From positions 25,272,286 to 25,336,285 of the forward strand of contig CM069603.1 of assembly GCA_035771175.1 (NCBI GenBank): DNA of 64,000 nucleotides, in the 5' to 3' direction. The stretch comes from Paratinospora sagittata (lineage: Eukaryota > Streptophyta > Magnoliopsida > Ranunculales > Menispermaceae). This document shows, in pieces, positions 1-12,904 of this stretch (position 1 is its first letter; every line of letters starts with the position of its first letter). Under the pieces are notes generated by a model, which was not told the origin of the DNA, searched no databases, and saw only the letters and a program-made list of their open reading frames with translations. The translations under genes and the position numbers were made by a program.

Positions 1-487
1 GTTTATGCTTAAAACACTATAACTCATGAGATCTCTTAGTTGCTACTCATTATTATTTGGGACACTCGACTTGTGGTTTGTCCAGTTATTGTGTGTTTTG
101 AACCATAAGGTCCGGTTGTGACCATTGGATGCCTGATTATACTTTTTGCGGTGTAACTTGCTTGATGATTATTATTTTGTATTTATTAAATAAGCTATGT
201 TAACATGCTTGATTCACTGAGCTTTGTGCTCACCCCGTTGCTAATCTTTCCAGGAATCTAAGATGGGTTAGGATGAACTTATTCGGGGGGCGATTGCCAA
301 CCATCTCTCACCAAGGGACTTATATTTTTGTTCTTCCAGCAAGTCCCTACTAGAGGCGATGGAGTTCGCTTTGTCCTTTTTTTAGTCTTTTTTTAGTTTT
401 TCTTTCTCTTTAAGGGCATAGTCTTCTTGCCCTTTTGTTTTGTATCCTGGCTGGAAATGTAATATTTAACACTTTTAGAATGACCTC

Positions 488-554
<67 letters not shown>

Positions 555-676
555 CTTCAAAAATGGCTCTTGGATATTTGTGTTTCCGTGTACATGACAT
601 ATTGTCACACCTCATCTTGTGGGCATTGAATTTCGGTGTGTATGACTCGACAATTGTTCCAACGGGGTGTGACAAC
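1..676 (+). mobile_element. 3' part of a Ty3-gypsy-type LTR
   Basis: This is non-coding sequence with the look of the R/U5 end of a plant gypsy LTR. It has a motif around 218-245 (gagctttgtgctcacccc) of a kind often found near the 3' end of such LTRs, and it stops at a GGGGTGTGACA terminus near 665-675. The left part of the LTR lies outside the window and no target-site duplication can be tested. A similar segment recurs at 12905-13719. The class is assigned by style, not by a search. Confidence 0.4.
491..551. repeat. (TA)n microsatellite
   Basis: About 30 uninterrupted TA dinucleotides lie inside the LTR-like sequence. The poly-IY reading frames over it on both strands are artefacts. Confidence 0.95.
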
Positions 677-2253
677 GAGTGCGAATCAAACCGTTACAAA
701 TGCTCTTTTACAGGTTCAAGGCAAATCTATCATTTTGCGAGGTAAGGATGAACCTACAACTTCCTTTTGCGGGAATTGTATATGCTTATTACAGGCTAAG
801 GATGAACCACTTGTTCCCTTTGCAGGATAAGAAAGAATCAAATATCTTTTTCGCGGGCTAAGGAAGAACCACTTGACCCTTTTCAAGATAAAGGGTGAAA
901 CTAACTTGATTCCAACCTTGGAATCTCAAGTGAATCAAATTCACTTGACTTGGTTGTTTCAATCTTGAAACAAACCAAAACTCCAATTACAAAGACTAAA
1001 ATGTTTGTTCTATGTGAATAGAACAATTTCACATGAAGCTCATAAATACAAATACCAAATACAAGATATGAAAATTTAAGCTCAAAGTGAAGAAAGACTT
1101 TACAATGATTTATACCTTTCTTTCAGCCATATTTGCTTAAGAGAATGATTTTGAAGAAGCTTTAACTGATGCACAAAGAGAAAACTTGAAACCCAATCTT
1201 CAAATCAACATCTCTAAGTTCTAGGGTTTTTGAAATGGGAAAATGATTTGATTTTGAAAAACACTCCCTAAAATCAAATGGTTGTCTCTCTTGTGTTTAA
1301 AATGGCCTAAGTACATGTATTTATAGTTTATGAACGAGCACTACCCGTTAGACACAACAACTAGCCGTTGGGGGCTCAAACTGACTGTTTTTCGACCATT
1401 GGGATTGCACCCAAAAAGTTTAGATTGCTCATGAGCGTCTTGCAGGTGGATGAGCGTTCTGCTACACTGCCCAAAAAATTTTAGACAATTTCATGAGTGT
1501 CCTGCTCCTTGGTGAGCGTCCTCACGTTGCTGCCTAAAAATTTCCATATATTTCATGAGCGTCCTACTTACACATGAGCGTCCTCATGAACTATGAACAT
1601 TCTGCTCAACTGGGAACTTTTAAAACTCTTTTCTTTTTGAAAGACCCATCAAACCAAATCGATTGAAACTATTTTAACTCAAATAAAAAACTTAAATGAT
1701 TCAAACAACTTGTAAAAAACTTAGAAATCAACAATTAAACAATCAAACAAGATTTTGACGAAAATCAAAACTTTTCCAAACTTAGGAAAATTGAAGACAG
1801 TTTTGATTATTTTGAAAAACTTTGTGGAAATATGATTTTTATTAAAACAAATGCAAATATGATTCAAACAAGTTTGAAATAGTTTAAGAACATAAACCAA
1901 ACGTGTTTGAACACTTGAAAATCATTTTTAAAGAAAACTAATTGCATCAAAAATATACAAGTGTGAGGTATGTGTATGCATGATTTTTAAGAGTGATTGA
2001 GCAAAGATAAAAGCAAGTAGGTTACATCCTAATTCTAGACACGTAGACCTCTCAACCTCTTGTTTCTTTTTTCCTTCAAGTTGTCCAAGCTTTGAATGAC
2101 GTTAATCCTTTGCTTTGATCCTTTGGTTGAGGGACTTAAAGTATTTTGATCTTGTATTTGGCTATTTTCTACTTTAGTTGCTTAAATATACTAGATAGAA
2201 ACATTAGCACCATTTGTTATATTGTTTGTTAGCATCAAAACACATAGGAGAAA
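677..2253 (-). mobile_element. Probable Copia/Sirevirus-type LTR remnant
   Basis: Read on the minus strand, the stretch begins near 2253 with TGTGTTTTGATGCTAACAAA, a start typical of Sirevirus (SIRE) LTRs. It contains a TATA-like TATAAATA near 1320 and several copies of a short motif (atgagcgtcct and variants, 1430-1600). Imperfect repeats of about 65 bp built on 'ggataagaaagaa/gctaaggatgaacc' occupy 700-890. No gag or pol is attached and the exact ends are uncertain. Confidence 0.4.
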
Positions 2254-2299
2254 ACAAAATAGAAAACCACTGAAGTCAACATACACCCTTTGTTTGCGC

Positions 2300-3523
2300 T
2301 CTAACAAGGGTAGCGCCAAACCTCTATTACTCAAATAATTCATTCATTTTTGGGTTCTTACTCCACTAGGACAACACCAATGACCATGAATACTTTCACT
2401 ATTACTCATGCGAGTCTACATTCCTAGAGATTTCCCAAAGTATGATCCCATGTTCTAACTTCCTCCAACAAGTGTAGACATGCTCCATTTCACAATCAAT
2501 TTCATGAATTCAAAAGTGAATGCATATTCAATAACATGCTCAATATTTCATAAATCAGTTTTATACAATACAATGCCATATAGGAAAGCAAGAGTAGAGA
2601 AATACTCACAACAAAATACACAGTTTATCGCTCACTATACTACCACTACACTAGCAGCTTCCACCATTCACCCAATTTGCTGATACATCACTGAAAATTT
2701 CATAATGAAAACATAAGCTATCAGAATTCCACATTATTTCACATCCAAACACTCAAACAACATCATTCAACCCTGCTCCAAAACCCTTGGCTGCTTCAAC
2801 CTCAGCTGGAGTGAAGCACACCACATACAACCATCAATTTCACAAACTAAATGTCCCAAAGACTCTCAATTCATCAAGGATTCACTTACCCATTTAATTG
2901 CATGCTCAAACCCTCAATTCCAGCTCAAATCATGTTCCACCAACCTAACTGTCAAAAATCCACAATTTTCACATATGTTGCACAAGCCGAAGAGAGGAAC
3001 ACAAATATGAAACCTTGGATTCTTCAGCCCTAACTTCCCATCTTCCTCTCCTTTCGTTTCCCTTCTTTTCTACGTTCTCAGCTAGCTTAAATGAGCTAAA
3101 ATGATCAAGAAACCCTTTTAAAATACGCACAAACCGCCTCACCGTCATTTAAAAAAAAACTATCATAACATAGAGGAGTGTGCTTCTCATTGCTCAGAAA
3201 ATATATTTTCCTCTGTAAACCAGTGAGGAACGCACTTCTCCTCCCAGAGCGCTCTTCTTTGAAAATTCAAAAACTATGCTATCGAGTTTTCACCACTAAA
3301 GCTCGCTTCTCCCTAAGGAACACGCTTCCCAATGTTTGAAATGAAATTTTTTCTAAGTGTCGGGTTCAAATTGCTATCTCTAGGGTCCCAAGGTACCTAC
3401 CACCCTAGAATACACATAAATACCATATCCAAAGGCCATGTATGTACATATACATGTATAACTATGTTTGACAATACGTATAAGTCAACCTATAGGTTTG
3501 ACTCACAATTATAGGGTGTTACA
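2300..3523 (-). mobile_element. Gypsy-type LTR, reverse orientation
   Basis: The right end (3513-3523) is gggtgttaca, which on the minus strand gives the common plant LTR start TGTAACACCC. The body is AT-rich and non-coding. The left limit is not resolved; it lies near a tggcgct-type motif at about 2315. No target-site duplication was identified. Confidence 0.45.
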
Positions 3524-4890
3524 GTTTCCATTTGGGGGAAATGCGTTTCCCCTCCACCACTCGAGAGCAGATTTCTTAATTTTCTCTAAAAACATGTTTC
3601 CCCTTGTGACCCGCGTTTCCATGTCTGAAAGTTCTATATAAACTCCATTTTTCTCCCATTTTCAACCTTTCCAACATTTTCTAAAGGAGAGAACCTTTGA
3701 GTTGCGAGTGGAGGACGTTCAAGCGTGACTCTAAGTGATTCTAAAAGGTGATTTGGAGCATCCAAACACCAAAACTAAGAGATTAAAGGTATAATCTCTC
3801 CCTTTTCTTTGGTTTAATTCTTTAATTTTGGGTTTTCTTGGAGAACAAGTTGCATTGCTCATGCTGGGATTTTGAATTTGAACGTGTTTCTTGGGACTTA
3901 AATGTTGTTTTTGAAGTTGCTTTAATGATTTAAACATGGTTTTGAGCAAGAATGGGAGGAGTTATGGTAGTTTTGGTAATTTTTGGAAATGTCTTGTTCT
4001 TCAAGCAACCCATGAGGCTTTTGATTTGATTTTTGGATTTTAGTTCTCTTTATGCTTTTCTTTGGATATTTCACCTTGTTAGATGAAATTATGCTAAGAG
4101 AACTAGAAATTACATGATTAATGGATGTTGAAGTTAAGTTTCAAAATTGGAAACTTGGTCATATACAAGGGTTCTGAATGCCTAAACCCTTGAAATATGT
4201 TGAATAAATGGAGACCAAGAAATCTTTGATGATCTTGGGTGTGTGAAAACACATAAATCCCAAGTGAAATGTTAGAGAATCCATGAATGAACCCCATATA
4301 CTTTTTGTCTCTACAAAATGGTATGAGAATCATTATCAAAATATAATAAGTAATGGATTCTAGTTAAGATGGTAAATGGTGTTGTTAGATTGTGAACAAG
4401 TGTGGTTGTATTCTATGGTTGAGATGAACTAAGATTAGTTCTATGAATGCTAGGAAGTGAGCGCGGGCAAGTGAGGTGAAGGTTCCCAAGAAGGGGAACT
4501 AATTTGGTAACGGTATCGCTGTGAGTAGATTTCATTCCCCCATCATATCCATATCATCATAGCTATAAAAAATGTTTTATATCATGATTTATGCCTTCAT
4601 GAATGATGTTAGCATTGAATGATGTTAGCGTGAGATATTGATAGATGAGTTATGTTCATGAATGATGTGAACAAGTATGTTTATCATGTATCCATGTTAG
4701 AGGATGAAATTAGTTTACATGAATATGGGTAAATTCACATGTTTGTGAAATGCCTTGGGTTGTTATTGATGTTCTTGTATTATTTAATGTATGTTCATGC
4801 TCATGTTTGTTGATGTAGAAAGCATGTCCAGGATATATGATGATGTTATACATGCTCATGAAAATGAATATGTGTTGACTCATTGATCTT
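3524..4890 (+). mobile_element. LTR-derived segment with TATA box
   Basis: This is plus-strand U3/R-like sequence. TCTATATAAACTCC at 3633-3646 resembles an LTR promoter and is followed by a leader-like pyrimidine-rich stretch. The segment begins directly after the inverted LTR at 2300-3523, so one LTR may have inserted into another. No protein-coding capacity was seen. Confidence 0.35.
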
Positions 4891-5465
4891 CACCCTTTTA
4901 TGTTTTGATGATTGCAAACAACATTCTTTGCATACTGATCACTTTGACTAAGGTGTTTCAGTACTTAAATGATCATATTTGTAAAGTCAACCAAAAAGTC
5001 AAAATCAAAGCTCGAAATGGATCAAAGCAATCGGAAGATCAAGATCACATTTATGTAATGTAATTATTCAGATTTCATAGGATTGTAAAATACTTTCTAC
5101 CCGTGTCAACCAAAGTCTATGCATGCATGCATCATATTTCAAAATCATTCGTGTTTTTGCTAAGTTAATTGTTTTAACCGAAAGTAAACTTTTCGCAGGT
5201 TTAATCAAAGTTATCTTGATTTATGTTTTGATCATAAAATCACTTCAACTGTATTGATTTGAAGTTGAGTTGAATGTATTTAACTTTTGATTTGAGAAAG
5301 TCAACCATTTTTGAAAGTCAAACCGATTTCGATTTATTTAAAAGTCTGATTTTTTCATCCATAATGAGTCTAACACTTGTTCATTCTTCAATTTGATCAA
5401 ATTTAGTATATCCAAGTGTATTTAGACTTGTTTGATTGAGAAAACATGTTTTAATTACACACATA
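4891..5465 (+). mobile_element. Short LTR-like fragment
   Basis: A TGTTTTGATGATTGCAAAC motif at about 4899 resembles the 5' end of Sirevirus LTRs. The fragment stops abruptly where the reverse transcriptase remnant begins (about 5466). The call rests only on the terminal motif. Confidence 0.25.
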
Positions 5466-7091
5466 TCAAACGACATAAGATGCCTGAAGCATCTTATCTC
5501 GCCTTTGCTCAAGAACCGCACCAACCGCAAAGTCACTTGCATCACACATGATCTCAAACAGTTCTTTCCAATCCGACACAACCATAATAGGGGCTGAGAT
5601 TAATGCTTTCTTTATAAACTCAAATGCCTCAACACAATGCTCATCAACCTCAAAGGATGCCTCTTTCTCAAGTAAGTTACAAAGGGGCTTGACAATCTTT
5701 GAGAAATATTTAATAAATCGCTGGTAGAAACCGGCATGCCCCAAGAAACTTCGGATGCATTTTACATTCTTTGGATGAGGAAGCTTCTCAATGGCCATTA
5801 TCTTCTCCCTATCCACCTCTAGACCCTTAGAAGAAACCCGATGACCCAAAATAATGCCTTCTTGTACCATGAAATGGCACTTCTCCCAATTTAGCACTAG
5901 GTTGGTCTTTTTACATCTTTGAAGCACAAGAGATAAATTCTGAAGGCAATGGTCAAATGAGGTCCCAAAGATAGAAAAATCATCCATAAATACTTCGATG
6001 ATCTCCTCAATCATATCGGAAAAAATAGACATCATGCACCGTTGAAAAGTCGTTGGCGCATTGCATAAACCAAACGACATCCTCTGGAAAGCAAAAGTAC
6101 CATATGGGCAAGTGAAAGTGGTCTTTTCTTGATCTTCTTGTGCAATGGCTATTTGATTATAGCCCGAATATCCATCCAAGAAACAATAGTACTCAAAGCC
6201 TACCAATCGGTCCAACATTTGATCAATGAAAGGAAGGGGAAAGTGATCATTCCTCGTTACTTTGTTCAACTTCCAGTAATTTATGCATACGCGCCATCCC
6301 GTGACTGTCCTAGTGGAGATCAACTCATTGTTCTCATTCTTGACTACTGTCATTCCACCTTTCTTAAGCACTACTTGTACTGGACTCACCCAAGAACTAT
6401 TCGATATAGCATACACAATTCTCGCCTTCAACCACTTCAGAATTTCAGATTTGACAACCTTTTACATGGCTGGATTTAGCCGCCTTTGGTGTTCCGTTGA
6501 AGGTTTGTAAGATTCCTCCATCAAGATCTTATGCATACAAATCGAAGGGATTATCCCCTTTATGTCAACTATGGACCACCCCAAAGCGGACTTGTACTCT
6601 CTCAATATGCATAATAACTTATCTTCATCCACACTAGACAAAGCCGATGATATGATGACTGGCATAGTAGACTTCTCACCCAAAAATGCATAACGAAGAT
6701 GGTCCGGTAAGGGCTTGAACTTTGATGAAGGCTCTACTAACTCGGGTGGCGAAGAAGCTTCAATATTTTCCGCTTTAGTGATTGTATTCTCAGGATTGTG
6801 GGCATCAAGATGTAAGGCATAATGTTGGACTTCATCATGAAAAGCCTCATCGCTAGATATCGAACTCACAAGAAACTTCTCTAAAGGATCTACTGGTGTA
6901 GCCTCACCATGCACCTCGGTCACACATGCATCAACCACTTCCGCAACATCAATCCGGTGACATGTATTCCACTCTGATGGGAATTTAAGTGTCTTGTATA
7001 TGTTAAACAACACTTCTTCATCATTCACTTGCAAGGTAAGCTCGCCACGTTGCACATCGATCAAAGCTCTCTGGTAGCTAAGAATGGCCAC
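5466..7091 (-). pseudogene. Athila/Tat-like gypsy pol remnant: reverse transcriptase, start of RNase H
   Basis: Translated on the minus strand this gives the linker after protease and a Ty3-gypsy reverse transcriptase of the Athila/Tat type. The fingers/palm order is recognisable: SSWVSPVQVV, then GWRVCINYWKLN, FPLPFIDQMLDRL, and the catalytic box FMDDFSIFG with both aspartates kept. It ends in the first part of RNase H (MCDASDFAVGAVL) and breaks off near 5480. An in-frame TAA at 6462-6464 interrupts the frame between the linker and RT. The rest of RNase H, the integrase and the 3' LTR are absent. It replicated the element by reverse transcription when intact; it is now dead. Confidence 0.9.
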
Positions 7092-7640
7092 CCAAGTATA
7101 AGAGGGATATCGCCATTTTCCTCCATGTCCAAAACTACAAAGTCCACCGGGAAGATGAACTTGTCCACCTTCACTAGCACGTCCTCAATGATACCCCGAG
7201 GATATGTAAGTGATCTATCCGCTAGTTGCAAAGATATTGTAGTTGGCTTCACCTCGCCAAGCCCCAATTTCCTGAAAATTGACAAAAGCATCAAGTTAAT
7301 GCTTACACCTAAATCACATAAAGCTTTAGTAAAATTTATAGAACCAATGGTGCAAGGTATAGTGAAACTCCCTGGATCTTATTGCTTTTAAGGTAACTTC
7401 TTTTGTAGTATGGCACTACACTCTTCAGTAAGCTTCACCGTCTAGTAGTCCTCTCGCTTCCTCTTCTTCGTCATCACATCCTTCATGAACTTGACATAGT
7501 TTGGCATTTGCTCCAATGCATCTGCAAAAGGGATATTAATGTGAATATTTTTGAAAATTTCTAGAAATTTGGCGAATTGCTCGTCAAGCTTCTTCTTTTG
7601 AAATCTCTAAGGAAATGGAATAAGAGTTGGGAGTTTAGGA
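7061..7640 (-). pseudogene. Gypsy protease (PRO) and gag-pro junction remnant
   Basis: The minus-strand translation shows a retropepsin-like segment with [20 protein letters not shown], where the usual active-site D-(L/S/T)-G is present as DLG. It is followed by the conserved [19 protein letters not shown] and [11 protein letters not shown] blocks. Upstream (7391-7640) the gag-pro linker is recognisable (ALEQMPNYVKFMKD) but carries in-frame stops, so no intact polyprotein can be made. It is continuous with the RT remnant to its left and gag to its right. Confidence 0.8.
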
Positions 7641-7643
7641 GGG

Positions 7644-8635
7644 TTATCCGTGAAAGTAATAGGGCCTCTCATATGGCTTCTCCCCCTTTGATGACTCAAT
7701 TTCCTTCTCTTTACCCAGCTCGGTCTCAATGCTTGTCTCTTTGTGCTCTTCATTGGGTGGTGGTGGTGTACTTAGGCTCGAATCAGCCCCCTTTACTTCC
7801 TTTCCACTTCTCAAGGAAATGGCTTGGCATTGCTCTTTCGGGTTTACCTCAATGTTGCTAGGTAGTGACCCCCTTTGTTGGGTACTCATCTGTGATGCTA
7901 GCTGCCCCACTTGCACCTTTAAATTTTTGATAAAGCCTTTATCTCCGTTATGAAAGAATTCATCAGCTCATCACTAGTAGGCTTCTTATCCTGTGCTTGA
8001 GTGTAGATACCCGGTGGAGGTTGTAAAGTATTCCTTGTATTGGCATAGGAGAAATTCTCATGATTTACGAACACCCAGGTGGTATTGATTTGGCACACCT
8101 TGATTACTTCGATACTTGTACCCCCGGTTGTTGATGCATTGTATTTGCTCCTCCAATGCTTCATTGCCCAAATAGCCCAAATTCAACGCCGCCGCATTTT
8201 CAATATATGGTTGTGTACTTTGAGTAGTAAGCACAACAAGTTGGTTGGAAATGCTTGACATTTGTGCAGAGAGAGATGTGAATTGAACAACTTCATGTAG
8301 ACCGGCCACCTTCTTCACCATGGATCTTGCCCTTGGGACTTCATAGGTATTGGTAGTCATATCCTCCAACAAGCTAAATGCCTCAAGGGTAGTCTTGGAC
8401 AACAATGAACCATCGGCAGCCACATCTACTAGAGTCCTTGTAGAAAACGTCATCCCATTGTAGAAAAGTTGAAGTTGTAACCAAACTTAAAACCCATGTT
8501 GAGGACATTTCCTCAACAACTCCTTGAATCTCTCCCAAGAGTCATATAAAGATTCTGATTCTTCTCGCTTGAATTTCCTAAGCTTAGCTCATAGTTGGGC
8601 GGTCTTGGTGGGGAAAGAACTTTTGTAGAAACTTG
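7644..8635 (-). pseudogene. Athila/Tat-like gag, 3' part
   Basis: This is the C-terminal two-thirds of a plant gypsy gag. On the minus strand the blocks FFPTKTAQLW, SLYDSWERFKELLRKCPQHG, TRTLVDVAADGSLLSK, SMVKKVAGLHEV and NHENFSYANTRNTLQPPPGI follow in the usual order, spread over more than one frame. The gag resumes on the far side of the solo LTR at 8636-10899: the break falls between '...TWEDMVHK' (right) and 'FLQKFF...' (left), which adjoin in relatives. Confidence 0.85.
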
Positions 8636-10899
8636 TTATCAGGACCCCTTCACAAACCCCCAGGGAATCCTGACCGACACAAAAATCTAACCATTCATGT
8701 TAAGCCTCAACCGAGACTACAACAAAGTCTCCTCTATAAATAGAACATCTCGCAAAAATCCAATTCACCTAATAAGCCATCCAACAAAATATATTTATAT
8801 ATCATCCACATCCATCAAAACATATCATCATTCAGTTCAACTCTGTTAACATCTAACAGTATCTATCTATCCAATACACCCATCTATTAATTACAACCAT
8901 TTACTTAGTCATATATGTGGGGTATTATATACATATATGTATAAATCAAAAGATCAAATTACCAAACCTACATAAAAAATACTCTTTTGGCAAGGCACTC
9001 CTATGTCAGCGATAAACTATTCCATTGCCCTTCTCTGCTGCTGAAGAACCTGAAAATTTTGGGAATAGGATGAGCCAACGGTGCCCAGTGAAATATAATT
9101 CATATGTATCTACATCATCATGTATGCATGAACATGTTATGCCAATCAATATGCAATATTTACATCTCATAGTAACATCCAATATACAATGCAAACCAGT
9201 TCTATATACAACACACATATTTCAACCTTATTCAAGTATGTGACAACCTTTTCCAAGACAGATATAAATACATATTGTTAATAGGTACTAGGTTTATAGC
9301 TTAAAGTCACATTCCAGCCTTACTTGAATAAGTCAGCTAGATGTACTAATGGGCTAGTTCTTTGTACTATTCAGTACTTACCAACTAGTGTTCTAAAGAA
9401 GAAATGTAAATCGTACTCTAAATCCAAGTAAACATCCCTCTTTTCGAACATAATTAGTTTTTCTCGCAAGCCATACTAGAACACGTCACACTTTCCAACT
9501 GAATAGGTTCCTACATAAACCTTTAAATCTAAGTAGGACCACTAGACCCAATTATTCTTATAGGGAGTAAATGCAACCTACTCGATTATATCCAAAGGTC
9601 TAACTCCAATAGATTTATTAGTCTGTATAGAAAATCTCTGCCTTTTCTTCATGCCACAATCAAACATGCACATGTACAAGCATTCACATATAAATATTAT
9701 GATGATATAAATGAAAATATAATGAAATTCTACTCTCACCAATGCCAAAATATAATTCCCACACTATTAACTTACTCCACCACCTCTTAAAGAATCTGCA
9801 CATATCATATAATTCATATTAATACCCATTCATATTAATTAAGTATATTAAATTGTATTCTTTCCATTTATATCAATTTCTAACTTTCCAATGCATCCCC
9901 CTAATTTTCATAAATTTATTTTAGTTTAAAAATCACGCAGGGGTGTCCCAAATATTTTACACGGCCCTCATGATTATTTTGATGGCAATGGATAGTAGAA
10001 ACAGGTCTTTCAACCACGTTTCCACTAATATCCAAGTTTACAATATCCACCCAATTCGTTAAGGCATATACTAAAAATATCAATCGAATTCCAAAAATCA
10101 TAATTTTGGTATCAAAATGTCCGGAATTCAGTCCTTTATGATTTTATGGTTTCAAACCAGAATTTCACCGGAGTTTGACATGGTTCCAAAGGCCCCCAGT
10201 GTCAAATTTGGCTTCCGACAGCTGTATCGGTGCCAATATTACACTTGAACGCAAACAAACTACATATTCGCGATCTACGTGACTATAGGAGTGATAATAT
10301 ATAATTTTTACATGTTTCCATTCAAAGTGGGTCAGAACCCCATTTTTGAAAACACTACAAAACACCTCCTATAGCAAAAATTGGACAGTTAGAATCGTAA
10401 TACACTAGTTAAAGATCAATTTCATGACAAAAATTAATGGAAAGAGCTTACCGGCACGTCGAATTTGGTTGCGGAACCGTCGCGAAACCCTCGCCCTTTC
10501 TTTTATTTTCATTTTCTTCTTCTCAGCTTTCATTCTCTATCTTTTTTTTGTTCTTATCACGTTAGAGAAAGAAAAAACACTTAAGAGCATGTTTTAAAAG
10601 CTTTTCCCATACACCCATATGCGATATAATAAGCCAACTCCCCTTTTTTGTTCATTTAATACTCATATCATTTCATCCACTCATATATTGCATTTAAACC
10701 ACTACATGTACTCAACTCATATTCTCTAATATCCATAACATACCACACATAAAATTATTATTAGACAATAATGGTATGTATAATATTATCTAATATTCAT
10801 AACATACATACACTCATAAGCAATTTACATCACAAAAAACATACCACACAACATCTAAAAATTTGTGGGGTCCCATTTTATGAAAATGAGGGTCGTTAC
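8636..10899 (-). mobile_element. Solo LTR (2.26 kb) inserted in the gag of another retrotransposon
   Basis: The sequence acttgt occurs at 8631-8636 and again at 10900-10905, exactly at the two edges, giving a 5-6-bp target-site duplication. Read on the minus strand the insert starts TGTAACGACCC, a common plant LTR start, and ends ...GGGGTCCTGATA. It has no open reading frame of note and no PBS or polypurine tract inside, so a solo LTR left by LTR-LTR recombination is the simplest reading. The expected terminal CA is not present, which may be mutation. Removing it restores continuity of the flanking gag. Confidence 0.75.
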
Positions 10900-10905
10900 A
10901 CTTGT

Positions 10906-11248
10906 GTACCATGTCCTCCCATGTTGCTATGCGATTTGGTTGCAATGATTGCAACCAAGATGTTTCCTTGTCCCAAAGTGAGAACGGGAACAACCTCAAT
11001 CTAATGGTGTCTTCAAGAACACCATTCATCTTCATAGTGTCACACATCTACAAGAAAGTGGTGATGTGGATAGTTGGATCTTCCATAGGGGAACCTCCAA
11101 ATTGATGATGTTGGACCATCGAGATCAAAGCTAGCTTCAACTCAAAGTTGTTCGCATTTATGTGAGTGCGAACAATGCTCGAGTAGTTGTCGTTGATGAC
11201 CAGTTTGAAATAATCTCTCAACGTCAACTGATTTGGGTTATCCGCCAT
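10906..11248 (-). pseudogene. Athila/Tat-like gag, 5' part with start codon
   Basis: The gag appears to start at the ATG ending at 11248 (MADNPNQLTLRDYF), a typical N-terminus for this lineage. It continues through MVQHHQFGGSPMEDP and the retrotransposon-gag domain (RLRLFPFSLWDKETSWLQS, then TWEDMVHK). A TAG at 11048-11050 replaces the codon before MCDTMK, so the copy is non-functional. The domain is then cut by the solo LTR. About 210 bp of leader separate it from the PBS. Confidence 0.85.
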
Positions 11249-11460
11249 TGTTGCAACGCCTACTCTTCTTTCTCTTCTAAGTCTTCCAAACGTTCTCTCA
11301 ATCTCGAGATCAAATGGTACTATCTCAAAGCTTTTCGATCGCCGCATATACTTGGAAAACCTCCAAGAAAGAGAAAAGAAAGAAAAATTCAGGAAATAAT
11401 AAATAAAATCTAAATTAAAATCAAAGCTCGAAAACACAATAATAGTATAAACTAATATTT

Positions 11461-11479
11461 ATCCCCGGCAACGGCGCCA
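11461..11479 (-). other. Retrotransposon primer-binding site (tRNA-Asp type)
   Basis: On the minus strand this reads TGGCGCCGTTGCCGGGGAT, the PBS typical of many plant Tat/Athila and related gypsy elements. It lies 6 nt inside the CA end of the LTR at 11486-12904, the correct place to prime minus-strand DNA synthesis, and fixes the element's orientation. Confidence 0.9.
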
Positions 11480-11485
11480 AAAACT

Positions 11486-12904
11486 TGATGGGTGCAAACC
11501 GCAAGGGTACGGTTGCCAAGTTATAATATAAACCGATGAGAATCAGGTATCGTCCTTAGGGATTGATGTACTACACTAATTATATCGTTCCTAGCCCTAA
11601 TTTTATCTAGAAAACCAAATTGTGATGATCAGTGAACTAAAATAATAATTAAACTAAAGCACTAATTAAAATAGCAACTTATCAGATATTTTATGGAGAA
11701 AAATCAATATTGAAAACATCTAGATATTAGATTTCACCTAATTATCAATTATGCAATATTAGTCATGATTGTTATCAAATCCTTATTCATGTTTATAAGT
11801 CAAAATCATCTACTTTCTAACACCCTCTGTCGAGTCTGCATTAGAATCTATTACCAAAACACTAGTTTCGATCTATCGATAAAAACCAATATATTAGCAA
11901 TGCATTAAGCCTTGTGATTTTCCTACATCTTCATAAGACATTACATATCTATCGATACTACGATCATCTCATGTCATATTTCTCATGTTCAAACCTAGAA
12001 AACCCTCTATCGAGTGTCGCCCCCTAAGTCTATGATCATTTGATCCGTGGCCAAGAGATCAAAAGCATTAAGCATGGAGAAATATAAATAAACTATGAAT
12101 AATTCATTGATAATAAATAAAAACTAATGTTATTGCATAATCTCTAATATAGGATTCATCTCCTCTCTAGACTAACAATTTAGTTCATAACTTGGAATAA
12201 CAAAACCCAAAACATGTAGAGAAACAAGTAATTAAACATCAAAACCCAAACTAGTTGCTACTGAACTTGTAAAATCCTCCTTGTCTCAAAGTTGTCTTCT
12301 TCACGTTCTTTTGCTCCTAGCTGTCGTTCTCTCTTCTCCAGTGTATTCTCATTGAAAAACCCTAAATTTTGATATATAATATGCCCCAAAGTCGTGTGGA
12401 ATTGGAATTGAAAAGTGGGGAAAAATCCCATAAGAACTTAAACGTAGTTCAAAAACCCCTTTCAGCACCGCGGTGCTACATTTGAGCATCACGGCGCTCC
12501 GAGCCTTTCTTTTCTTGCGCATTTCACCACCCATCAGTGTCGCAACTCTCAGAATGTTCAATGTGACTTTTTTTCTATGGACTTAGCCAATTTTTGCCTC
12601 CATTCGACTTGGGTTCTTCATGCTTCTCCTTTGCACTTTCTTGTACATATTTTTATCATCCAAAACCATGACTAACACATCTAAATACCTACAAAACAAA
12701 GCAAAACAAATTAATAACACTATAAAATATGAAAATGGATCAAATTATAAACTAATAAACCAAATTAATGCAAAAAAAATCCCAAATTATCCTAAACTAA
12801 CAATTACATAAAAACTAACATAAACACATGAAACTAATGCATAAAATGTCCTAAAACAGACTCGAAAACATTTCTCTAAAACCTATCTAAATATGCAACT
12901 ATCA
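11486..12904 (-). mobile_element. 5' LTR (1.42 kb) of the Athila/Tat-like element
   Basis: Read on the minus strand the LTR runs from TGATAGTTGCATATTTAG (ending at 12904) to ...GCACCCATCA (11486), with TG/CA ends and short inverted TGAT/ATCA termini. The PBS and gag follow directly. Two relatives of this LTR lie at 14730-16227 and 17935-19416 in plus orientation. The matching 3' LTR of this element is missing because the left half of the element has been lost. Confidence 0.85.

Noticed and set aside
435..675. Reading frames with poly-Ile-Tyr on both strands
   Set aside because: They translate the (TA)n microsatellite and have no codon or domain support.
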